This document shows positions 1 through 6,871 of a DNA stretch of 9,941 nt, one piece after another (the first letter of the stretch is position 1; the number at the start of each line of letters is the position of its first letter). Both the position numbers and the translations under genes were made by a program. The stretch spans positions 1 through 9,941 of the forward strand of contig JAITEC010000122.1 of assembly GCA_031282225.1 (NCBI GenBank), read 5' to 3'. This DNA comes from Oscillospiraceae bacterium. GTDB taxonomy: Bacteria; Bacillota; Clostridia; Oscillospirales; Oscillospiraceae. The notes beneath the pieces were generated by a model. The model was not told the origin of the DNA. It ran no database searches and saw only the letters and a list, made by a program, of their open reading frames with translations.

Positions 1-16
1 GGGGTGCATTGGAAAT

Positions 17-2077
17 ATGGCGTACACATCGGACGCAATCCGCAACATCGCGCTGCTCGGGCACGGGGGAAACGGAAAGACCAGTCTCGCGGAGAGCATG
101 CTCTATCTGTCCGGGGGCATCGACCGGATGGGCAAGGTCGCAGACGGCAATACCGCAAGCGACTCCGATTCCGAGGAGATCAAGCGCCGGATAAGCATAT
201 CCCTGGCGACGCTCTCCGCCGACTACAGAAACGGCAAGGTGAACATACTCGACACGCCCGGGTACTTCGATTTTTCAGGCGAGGTCGCCCAGGCCCTCCG
301 CGTGGCGGATAGCGGCATCATAGTGTGCGGCGCTAAAGACGGCGTCACCGTCGGGCTCGAGAAGTCCTACAAATATTTAAGCGACTTAAAGCTGCCGCGC
401 GCGTTTTACATCTCAAAGATAGACGAGGAAAACGGCAGCTTCGACAATGTCTACGCCGCGCTGCGCGAGAAATACGGCACGCCCGTGTGCCCGATGGTGG
501 CGCCCATAACCGACGGCACTAGCAAGATAGCCGGCCTTGTGGATTTGATAAGCCGCAAGGCGTATTCAATAGACGGCGGCAAACGCAAAGAGATACCGAT
601 ACCCGCCGATATGGGCGAGCGCCTCGAAACGCTCTACACCGCCGTCAACGAGAGCGTCGCGGAGACGAGCGAGGAGTTGATGGACAAGTACTTCTCGGGC
701 GTGGCGTTCACGGAAGACGAAATAAAGAGCGGACTGCGCGCCGGCGTGCGCGAACTCACGCTGTTCCCCGTATACTGCGGCTGCGCGCTCACCGGCCTTG
801 GGACGCTTACCCTGCTTGACGCCATAACGGATCTCATGCCGTCCCCATTGGACGGGAGGCTGGAACTCTCGCCCGACGGCGCCCCACTCGACGTGGGTCC
901 CGACGCGCCGCCCGCCGCCGTCGTGTACAAGACCGTATCCGACCAATACGGCAAGTTCAGCCTGTTCAAGGTGATCTCCGGAAACGTGCGCCCGGACTGC
1001 GCTCTTACAAACGCTCGCACGGGTTCCCCTGAAAAACTCGGGCACATATATAAGATGCAGGGCAAGAAAAACTCCGAGGTGACGCAGATCGTGTACGGCG
1101 ACCTGGGCGCCGCCTCCAAGCTCTCCGAAACAAAGACGGGCGACACTCTGTGCGACCCGAAAAATGTGTTTTCCGCCGAAGGGATAGCCTTTGCGCCCCC
1201 CTGCTACTCCATGGCCATAGCTCCGAAGACAAAGGGTCAGGAGGACAAAATAGCCTCCGGCCTTGCCCGTCTCGGCGAAGAGGACCGCACCTTTACATTC
1301 GCAAACAATGTCGAGACAAAGCAGCTCGTGCTGTCCGGCGCGGGCGACATACAGCTGGACGTATTGTGCGCGAAACTGAAAGACAAGTTCGGGGTGGACG
1401 TAGTCCTGTCGCCGGCGCGCGTTGCGTACCGAGAGAAAATACGCAAGAAGGTGCAGGTGCGCGGCAGGCACAAGAAACAGTCCGGCGGCCACGGACAGTT
1501 TGGAGACGTGGTGATCGAATTCGAGCCGGGGCAGCAGGAGGAACTGGAGTTCGCAGAGAGCGTATTTGGCGGGAGCGTGCCGAAAAATTTCTTCCCGGCC
1601 GTGGAAAAGGGACTTCGCGACAGTACGCAGCGCGGCGTGCTCGCGGGCTACCCGATGGTGTACCTTAAGGCCACGCTCGTGGACGGCTCGTACCACCCCG
1701 TAGACTCCTCGGAGATGGCATTCAAAACTGCGGCACAGCTGGCATACAAAGACGGCATCCCGCAGGCTGGCCCCGTCATTTTAGAGCCCATCGGCTATCT
1801 CACCGTGACAATACCCGATACGTATACCGGCGACATTATGAGCGATCTTTCCAAGAGGCGCGGCAGCCCTATGGGCATGAGCTTCGATGCCGACGGCATG
1901 CAGGTAGTGGAGGCGGAGGTTCCGCTCGGGGAGATGTCGAGTTACGCTATAGACCTGCGTTCAATGACACAGAGCAGGGGGGCGTTCACGATCCGATTCG
2001 AGCGCTACGAGGAGGCTCCGGCGGCTGTGCAGGCGAAAATAATCGAGGAGGCAAAGGCGCTCGCGGAATCCGAGTAA
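17..2077 (+). CDS. EF-G-like translational GTPase (EF-G paralogue, EF-G2 type)
   Basis: A 686-residue protein with the full EF-G layout. The G domain has a P-loop GHGGNGKT at residues 15-22, a DTPGY G3 motif at 79-83 and SKID at 133-136 in place of NKxD. Domain II runs from about 300 to 385. Domain IV carries KKQSGGHGQFG (487-497) and a DGSYHPVDSSE loop (556-566). Domain V contains LSKRRGSPMG (611-620). Length matches EF-G (about 690). The G motifs differ from canonical fusA: Tyr83 replaces the catalytic His of DTPGH, and Ser133 replaces Asn. This pattern is known in the EF-G-like second paralogue of Firmicutes and Actinobacteria, so this is probably not the housekeeping factor. It should bind GTP and the ribosome in the cytoplasm; its precise role is uncertain. 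ATG 17 has only a weak GGA upstream and the frame stays open to the window edge, but the N-terminus looks family-typical. It overlaps the next gene by one base. Confidence 0.93.
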   Translation: MAYTSDAIRNIALLGHGGNGKTSLAESMLYLSGGIDRMGKVADGNTASDSDSEEIKRRISISLATLSADYRNGKVNILDTPGYFDFSGEVAQALRVADSGIIVCGAKDGVTVGLEKSYKYLSDLKLPRAFYISKIDEENGSFDNVYAALREKYGTPVCPMVAPITDGTSKIAGLVDLISRKAYSIDGGKRKEIPIPADMGERLETLYTAVNESVAETSEELMDKYFSGVAFTEDEIKSGLRAGVRELTLFPVYCGCALTGLGTLTLLDAITDLMPSPLDGRLELSPDGAPLDVGPDAPPAAVVYKTVSDQYGKFSLFKVISGNVRPDCALTNARTGSPEKLGHIYKMQGKKNSEVTQIVYGDLGAASKLSETKTGDTLCDPKNVFSAEGIAFAPPCYSMAIAPKTKGQEDKIASGLARLGEEDRTFTFANNVETKQLVLSGAGDIQLDVLCAKLKDKFGVDVVLSPARVAYREKIRKKVQVRGRHKKQSGGHGQFGDVVIEFEPGQQEELEFAESVFGGSVPKNFFPAVEKGLRDSTQRGVLAGYPMVYLKATLVDGSYHPVDSSEMAFKTAAQLAYKDGIPQAGPVILEPIGYLTVTIPDTYTGDIMSDLSKRRGSPMGMSFDADGMQVVEAEVPLGEMSSYAIDLRSMTQSRGAFTIRFERYEEAPAAVQAKIIEEAKALAESE

Positions 2078-3840
2078 TGGGCGGCATCGGTCTCGGCTCA
2101 GCCGACGGGATACTCTCATATATCACGCTCGTATTGAGGTATGTCCTGCCCATACCGGCGCTCTTGGTCGTGGCGAGGTGCGCCGTGTCCCTTCTGTGCG
2201 GGAAGCACGGTGACGCGACCTGGGGCTACCTGAGTCTCCCGAACGGCGCCCGCGTGCCGTTGCGCCACTGGGAGAATATAATTGGGCGTGCGAGGGACGC
2301 CGATTGCCATATGTCGTACCCCTCGCTCTCCCGCAGCCACGCCGCCGTCATACGCGACAGCGCGGGCGCGTGGCGCGTATATGACCTCGGCTCAAAAGGG
2401 GGCGTCCGCGTAAACGGCGAGAGTGTCGCCCCCGGCCCGGGACATGACATCAAAAGCGGCGGGCTCATAGATTTAGGCAGCGTGCAGCTCGTCTTTGTCA
2501 GTTCCGACGACGAGTTGCCCCCATTGGCAGGAGACGCGCCGCCCCCACGCAATTGGGCGGGCAAAATAAAGCCGGGCGCAACCGCGGCGCTCTTGACGGA
2601 ATTCCAGCTCATGCTCGGCATACAGGCGTGCATCGCAAAAGCGGACGCCTTGACCGCTGCTGTCCCGTTCGCCTTCGCCTCGCTCATTGCCATAATGTGG
2701 TTTTGCTATGCCATGACGCGCGCCATGGGCAGGCAGGGGTTTGAAATAGAGACCCTCGCGTTTTTCCTGTGTTCCGTGGGGCTGTCGGCAGCGGCCTCAT
2801 CCGCGCCTGAGGCGCTGTTGCGGCAGACAGGCTTTTTGGCTTTTGGCGTCTTCTTGTTCTTCGCTGTCGGCTGGTTCCTGCGCGACTTGAACAGGGCAGT
2901 GCGGCTGCGCTGGCCGATAGGCGCCCTCGGCGCGGTCATGCTAGCTATAAACCTGGCTCTCGGCACCACGGCCTTCGGCGCAAAAAACTGGCTCCAAATC
3001 GGCGGCGTCAGCTTCCAGCCCTCCGAATTCGTAAAAATCGCGTTCGTATTCGCGGGCGCGGCGACGCTGGACCGTCTCTTTGCCAAGCGCAATCTCCTTC
3101 TGTTCATAGCGTACGCGGGCGCGTGTGTGACAGCGCTCGCCGCAATGCGCGATTTCGGCTCCGCGCTCGTCTTTTTCTCCGCATTTCTCATAATAGCGTT
3201 CATCCGCTCGGGCGACGCCGCCACAGTATTCCTAAGCGTTGGCGCGGCGGCGTTCGCAGGAGTCCTCGCCGCGTCCGCCAGGAGCCATATCGCGGCGAGG
3301 TTCGGCTCTTGGGGGCACGCATGGGAAAACACGGACGCCGCCGGCGGTTTTCAACAGACGCGCGCCATGGCGGCCGCCGCGAGCGGCGGCCTGTTCGGAG
3401 TGGGCTCCGGAAACGGATGGCTTTGGCGCGTATTTGCCGCCGACACCGACCTCGTCTTCGCAATGACGTGCGAGGAACTGGGGCTTGTCATAGCGATCGC
3501 GTCCGTCTTGGCCATAACCGCCATATCGGCCTTCGCCGTGCGCGCAGCGGCGTCGGCGCGCAGCTCGTTCTATGTCATAGGTGCCTGCGCGGCGGCATCG
3601 ATACTGCTGTTTCAGTCCGCGCTCAATGTGTTGGGCTCAAATGATCTGTTGCCTTTTACGGGCGTCACCCTGCCGTTTATATCGCGCGGCGGTTCCAGCC
3701 TCATTTCTTGCTGGGGGCTGCTGGCGTTCATAAAGGCCTCGGACACGCGTCCCGGCGCCAGTTTCGCCGCTGTGCGCGGCGGTTGGCAAAACGGCGAGCC
3801 CAAAAGCTTTGGCGGAGGTACGTCGGATGATACGTATTAA
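2077..3840 (+). CDS. FHA domain-FtsW/RodA (SEDS) fusion, peptidoglycan glycan polymerase
   Basis: A 587-residue membrane protein. A transmembrane segment (about 13-38) is followed by an FHA domain (about 50-141) with G70-R71, S85-R-S-H88 and DLGS (103-106), then two likely membrane helices (about 167-186 and 192-212), then the ten-helix SEDS core from about 224. Core marks are FQPSE (313-317), FQQTRAM (425-431), GVGSGNG (441-447), TDLVFA (457-462, with the conserved Asp458), EELG (466-469) and ISRGGSS (535-541). SEDS proteins polymerise glycan strands from lipid II at the membrane and work with a class B PBP, which is the next gene here. FHA domains bind phosphothreonine peptides, so phosphorylation control is likely (inference). 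In the FHA loop the usual NGT is GGV (108-110), so binding may differ. The start overlaps the preceding stop as TAATG with a weak GGAA upstream, which suggests translational coupling. Whether it acts as RodA, FtsW or a sporulation form cannot be told. Confidence 0.93.
   Translation: MGGIGLGSADGILSYITLVLRYVLPIPALLVVARCAVSLLCGKHGDATWGYLSLPNGARVPLRHWENIIGRARDADCHMSYPSLSRSHAAVIRDSAGAWRVYDLGSKGGVRVNGESVAPGPGHDIKSGGLIDLGSVQLVFVSSDDELPPLAGDAPPPRNWAGKIKPGATAALLTEFQLMLGIQACIAKADALTAAVPFAFASLIAIMWFCYAMTRAMGRQGFEIETLAFFLCSVGLSAAASSAPEALLRQTGFLAFGVFLFFAVGWFLRDLNRAVRLRWPIGALGAVMLAINLALGTTAFGAKNWLQIGGVSFQPSEFVKIAFVFAGAATLDRLFAKRNLLLFIAYAGACVTALAAMRDFGSALVFFSAFLIIAFIRSGDAATVFLSVGAAAFAGVLAASARSHIAARFGSWGHAWENTDAAGGFQQTRAMAAAASGGLFGVGSGNGWLWRVFAADTDLVFAMTCEELGLVIAIASVLAITAISAFAVRAAASARSSFYVIGACAAASILLFQSALNVLGSNDLLPFTGVTLPFISRGGSSLISCWGLLAFIKASDTRPGASFAAVRGGWQNGEPKSFGGGTSDDTY
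3814..3819 (+). promoter_or_regulatory. Ribosome binding site that fixes the PBP start
   Basis: GGAGGT lies 7 bases before ATG 3827. An in-frame TTG at 3809 would give six more residues but sits before this site and has no site of its own, so ATG 3827 is preferred. The site lies inside the last codons of the FHA-SEDS gene. Confidence 0.85.
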
Positions 3841-5176
3841 GCGTCGGGCGCTGTCTGCGCTCTTGCTCGCGGCGCTCCTTGTAGGCGGCACGTGCGCCTA
3901 CGCCGCCCGCTTCGCGCTGAGTGGCGGGCGGTGGGCGTCGTCGTATGTCAACCAAGCGGTATACTCGGGCGGCAAGATCGCGGTCGGCGAGATCACGGAC
4001 AGAAACGGCGTCGTCTTAGCATCTCCCGCCAAAAACGGCATCGCCTTTGCCGACGACGAAAAACTCCGGCTCGCCTGTCTGCACGTGACGGGAGACGCAG
4101 CCGGAAATATAGGGACCGGCGCCTTGGCCGCGTTCAAATCGCGTCTCATCGGCTACGATATAGCAAACGGCGTGTACGCGCGCGGCGGTTACGGTGACAC
4201 CGTTGCGCTCACGGTGGACGCCCGCCTGCAGAAGGCGGCTTACGACGCCCTCGCAGGCAGGCGCGGGTGCATCATTGTGTCAAACTATGAGACGGGCGAC
4301 ATAGCGTGCGCGGTATCCGTCCCGACTTTCGACCCCGTCTCCCCCCCGGAACGCGCCGAACTGGACGCTCGGTACGAGGGCGTGTACATCAACCGCGCGA
4401 TTTCCTCGGCGTATGTCCCTGGTTCTGTATTCAAATTAGTAACCTCGGCCGCCGCGATTGAGAATATTGGCGACATATACAGCCGCGTCTTTGAGTGCGG
4501 CGGGAGCGTGGACATCGGGGGCGATACGGTGACGTGCACGCAACCGCACGGCTCCCTTACGTTCGAGGACGCGCTCGCCGTCTCGTGCAATGTCACGTTC
4601 GCGCGGCTTTCGCTTGAGCTTGGCGCCGATACCCTGGCGCGGTACGCGGACAAATTCGGCTTCACGGGCACTGTGTCCATAGACGGCATCAAGACGGCAA
4701 AGGGCGGGTTCCGCAAGGGCGAAGAGGGCTCTCCGGAACTCGCCTGGTCCGGAGTGGGGCAGTATGACGACACGGTATGCCCAGCCGCCATGCTCCGCCT
4801 GGTGAGCGCCGTCGCGGCGGGCGGATCCGCGCCGCAGTTCCGGCTCGTCTCGCGCTCGGCTCTCTCGCGTCTTTTCCCTCCGGCGGCCGAGCGGTTGCTG
4901 GAAGCCGACACCGCCCGGCAGCTCGCGCTTATGATGAACTACAATGTCAGCCGGACATACGGCGCCTCGAATTTCCCAGGCCTTGAACTTTACGCGAAAT
5001 CCGGCACGGCGGAGGTCGGAGGCGGCAGGCAACCCCACGCGTGGTTCACGGGCTATATAACAAACGATGGCTGCCCGCTCGCGTTCACGGCCGTAGTGGA
5101 GAACGGCGGCTCCGGCGCGAGTGTCGCCGGAGCCGCCGTAAACGCGGTCCTCCAAGAAGCCCTGCGGGTATACTAG
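3827..5176 (+). CDS. Short class B penicillin-binding protein (transpeptidase, PbpA-like)
   Basis: A 449-residue D,D-transpeptidase that crosslinks peptidoglycan outside the membrane. A basic start (MIRIKRR) and one membrane anchor (about 8-27) are followed by a brief N-terminal domain with the GEITDRNGVVLA motif (54-65) typical of class B PBPs. The transpeptidase domain carries all three active-site motifs: S200-V-F-K203 (nucleophile Ser200), S253-C-N255 and K391-S-G-T394, plus HAWFTGY at 404-410. It is clearly shorter than typical PBP2 or FtsI proteins (550-700 residues), with a reduced pedestal, resembling actinobacterial PbpA in size. ATG 3827 is chosen because GGAGGT precedes it by 7 bases. 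The first 14 bases overlap the FHA-SEDS gene, so the two proteins are probably made together and form a polymerase-crosslinker pair. The 3' end holds a 15-bp perfect inverted repeat. Function is certain at family level; which growth process it serves is not. Confidence 0.94.
   Translation: MIRIKRRALSALLLAALLVGGTCAYAARFALSGGRWASSYVNQAVYSGGKIAVGEITDRNGVVLASPAKNGIAFADDEKLRLACLHVTGDAAGNIGTGALAAFKSRLIGYDIANGVYARGGYGDTVALTVDARLQKAAYDALAGRRGCIIVSNYETGDIACAVSVPTFDPVSPPERAELDARYEGVYINRAISSAYVPGSVFKLVTSAAAIENIGDIYSRVFECGGSVDIGGDTVTCTQPHGSLTFEDALAVSCNVTFARLSLELGADTLARYADKFGFTGTVSIDGIKTAKGGFRKGEEGSPELAWSGVGQYDDTVCPAAMLRLVSAVAAGGSAPQFRLVSRSALSRLFPPAAERLLEADTARQLALMMNYNVSRTYGASNFPGLELYAKSGTAEVGGGRQPHAWFTGYITNDGCPLAFTAVVENGGSGASVAGAAVNAVLQEALRVY
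5103..5139. repeat. 15-bp perfect inverted repeat inside the PBP 3' end
   Basis: Arms at 5103-5117 and 5125-5139 are exact reverse complements, very GC-rich, with a 7-base spacer (5118-5124). The repeat encodes the Gly/Ser/Ala-rich stretch around residues 426-438 of the PBP and ends 37 bases before its stop. No T-run follows on either strand, so it does not look like a standard intrinsic terminator. It would fold stably in mRNA from either direction. It may be a chance product of GGC/GCC codons, an mRNA 3'-end stabiliser, or a barrier between the two convergent genes. Confidence 0.8.
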
Positions 5177-5188
5177 CCTTGCCGTGTA

Positions 5189-6781
5189 CTAGCCCTTTAG
5201 TATGTCGAGCGCTTCCTCACGATAGCAGTCCATGAGGTACGGGATTCCGGACACGCGGGCGCACTCCTCCGTGAGCGACATGAGTTCGCCGCGCGTTATT
5301 ACGGATATGTTGAACTTGCGCACGCCCGCCATCAGCTGCTGCAAACCGACCTTTATCTTGTCGGAATAACTGTAGATACCTATGGCCCCGAGCGGTATTT
5401 TCCCTATCTCCTTCGTGCCCACGATGTCGCGCACCTTCTCGTAGTTGACGAATATCTCCTCCGGCGTCTGCCCGTACTCGGCTATGCTGCGCGGCAGCTC
5501 TTTGTCCGCTATCCACTTGTCTATATTCTTGCCTACCATGCCCGGTATCATCAGCGCCCGCCCCATGCAAACCGCCTTCGTGTACGGCGCGCCGAGCGCC
5601 AGTGCCTTGAACACGCCGTCCTCGGTGGAAAACCCGCCCGCGAACGCGAGATCGGGCACTCTCTCGCCGTTCTTTTCAAGTATCGACGCGTATTCATACG
5701 CCGCGCTGTGCAGGTACAGCGACGGCACGCCCCACTCCTCCATCATGCGCCACGGGCTCATGCCCGTACCGCCGGACGCCCCGTCTATAGTCAGCAGGTC
5801 TATCTTTGCCTTCGACGAGTACTTGATCGCCATTGCCAGTTCGAGCAGGCTATATGCGCCCGTCTTGAGCGTTATGCGCTTGAACCCGAGCCCGCGCAGA
5901 CGCTCCACCTCGCCCATGAAGCTCTCCTCCGTCACAAAGCCCAGGCGGCTGTGCCGCTCGAATTCTTTAATGGCGCCCGTTTTGTACGACGCCTGTATTA
6001 TGGGGTCGGACGGATCCGGCGTGACAATGTACCCTCGGCGCTGGAGCTCAAGCGCGCGCTCGATCTGCGAGATTTTTATCTCGCCCCCAATACACTTGGC
6101 GCCTTGCCCCCACTTGAGTTCTATCGTCTCTATCTTGTGCTTGTTTATTATGTACTCCGCCACGCCCAGGTTCGTGTCCTCTACATTCATCTGGATCAGT
6201 ATCTCGCCGTATCCGGCGTGGTAGCGCTTATACGCCTCGATGCGGCGGTCCATGTCCGGCGCTCTCGCCACCTTTTTGTTGGCGTCGAGCTCAAGCGCGG
6301 GGTCTATCCCGCATACATTCTCGCCGCAGACTATGGTCACGCCCGATATGGCGGCGCCGACGGCGAAGTGCTCCCAGTTGCGGCGCGCTATCTCAGTCGA
6401 GCCGAGCGCCCCCGTGAAGATCGGCACTGCCATCTTCACTTTTTTGTCCCATCCGTATGCGGTCTCCGTGTCCACCTTAGGGAACAGCGCGGTGTCCGGC
6501 GAGGGCACAACACCGTCCGGCAGCCCTACGGCGCCCCTGGCGTAACCTTGTATGTTCAAATGCGAGTAATCGACTGGGTAGTCCTTGTCGCCGCCGGCGG
6601 TAACGTCGCCAAACGGGCCGGGGTAGATGAGCTCGCGCCCCCTGAATGTCGCTTTGAATACCTCGCAGCTTCCTTTGCAGCCGTCAACGCACCTGGAACA
6701 CAGTCCGCTGCACGGCACGACGCTCGTGGAGCGGTTGGCCGTCCTCGTGGCGTCATTGCCATTGGGCCTCCGCAGATTCAT
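5189..6781 (-). CDS. FMN-binding glutamate synthase-family protein with N-terminal Cys cluster
   Basis: A 530-residue protein matching the FMN-binding synthase domain of glutamate synthase (GltB central region), without the N-terminal glutaminase domain or the C-terminal GXGXG domain. Visible marks are WGQGAKCIGGE (224-234, aligning with the QGAKPGEGG motif of GltB), LKTGAYSLLELAMA (305-318), TIDGASGGTGMSP (331-343) and AGGFSTEDGVFKALALGAP (381-399), which form the (beta/alpha)8 FMN site. Near the N-terminus are five cysteines (24, 28, 31, 35, 39) in a C-x3-C-x2-C-x3-C-x3-C pattern, likely an iron-sulfur or zinc site (inference). It is soluble. Stand-alone proteins of this type occur in clostridia and archaea; whether they make glutamate is not settled, and no small subunit or glutaminase is adjacent. 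ATG 6781 is preferred over an in-frame TTG at 6796 because GGAGG sits 8 bases upstream. A promoter lies at 6842-6870. Confidence 0.9.
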   Translation of the reverse strand: MNLRRPNGNDATRTANRSTSVVPCSGLCSRCVDGCKGSCEVFKATFRGRELIYPGPFGDVTAGGDKDYPVDYSHLNIQGYARGAVGLPDGVVPSPDTALFPKVDTETAYGWDKKVKMAVPIFTGALGSTEIARRNWEHFAVGAAISGVTIVCGENVCGIDPALELDANKKVARAPDMDRRIEAYKRYHAGYGEILIQMNVEDTNLGVAEYIINKHKIETIELKWGQGAKCIGGEIKISQIERALELQRRGYIVTPDPSDPIIQASYKTGAIKEFERHSRLGFVTEESFMGEVERLRGLGFKRITLKTGAYSLLELAMAIKYSSKAKIDLLTIDGASGGTGMSPWRMMEEWGVPSLYLHSAAYEYASILEKNGERVPDLAFAGGFSTEDGVFKALALGAPYTKAVCMGRALMIPGMVGKNIDKWIADKELPRSIAEYGQTPEEIFVNYEKVRDIVGTKEIGKIPLGAIGIYSYSDKIKVGLQQLMAGVRKFNISVITRGELMSLTEECARVSGIPYLMDCYREEALDILKG

Positions 6782-6789
6782 TTTCCAGA

Positions 6790-6794
6790 CCTCC
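6790..6794 (-). promoter_or_regulatory. Ribosome binding site that fixes the glutamate synthase-like start
   Basis: Read on the minus strand, GGAGG is 8 bases ahead of ATG 6781. The upstream in-frame TTG (6796) overlaps this site and so cannot use it, which supports ATG 6781. Confidence 0.85.
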
Positions 6795-6816
6795 AAAAAT
6801 ATAATATTGTTTCACC

Positions 6817-6834
6817 ATCCGCGCCATTGCGGAT
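6817..6834 (-). other. Small hairpin at the predicted 5' end of the mRNA
   Basis: A perfect 6-bp stem (arms 6829-6834 and 6817-6822, loop 6823-6828) begins at about the transcription start predicted from the -10 box at 6842-6847. No T-run follows, so it is not a terminator. A 5'-terminal hairpin can protect an mRNA from decay, but a stem this short may be chance. Confidence 0.35.
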
Positions 6835-6841
6835 TTAAGCG

Positions 6842-6870
6842 ATTATACACCGTTCCAGCGGCGTTATCAA
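6842..6870 (-). promoter_or_regulatory. Sigma-A type promoter for the glutamate synthase-like gene
   Basis: On the minus strand, a -35 box TTGATA (6870-6865) is followed by exactly 17 bases and a perfect -10 box TATAAT (6847-6842). The start would fall near 6835, giving a leader of about 54 bases before ATG 6781. The sequence is close to consensus, so strong constitutive transcription is expected unless a regulator intervenes. No operator repeat or riboswitch fold was recognised in the short leader. Confidence 0.78.
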
Positions 6871-6871
6871 C

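Noticed and set aside
566..1696. A 376-codon open frame on the minus strand, opposite the EF-G-like gene
   Set aside because: It lies entirely within a well-supported EF-G-like coding sequence, its translation is rich in Arg, His and Ala without a recognisable motif, and long antisense frames are expected in GC-rich genes.
3372..3391. A 9-bp perfect inverted repeat with a 2-base centre in the FHA-SEDS gene
   Set aside because: It encodes an Ala/Ser/Gly run in a conserved SEDS stretch using GCC, GCG and GGC codons, so the symmetry is readily explained by composition; unlike the 15-bp repeat it lies mid-gene.
3809..3826. TTG start for the PBP gene giving six more residues
   Set aside because: The GGAGGT ribosome binding site (3814-3819) lies downstream of this TTG and is correctly spaced for ATG 3827.
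5708..6838. A 376-codon open frame on the plus strand, opposite the glutamate synthase-like gene
   Set aside because: It is the antisense shadow of a gene with clear FMN-site motifs and a good promoter and ribosome binding site; the translation shows no family likeness.
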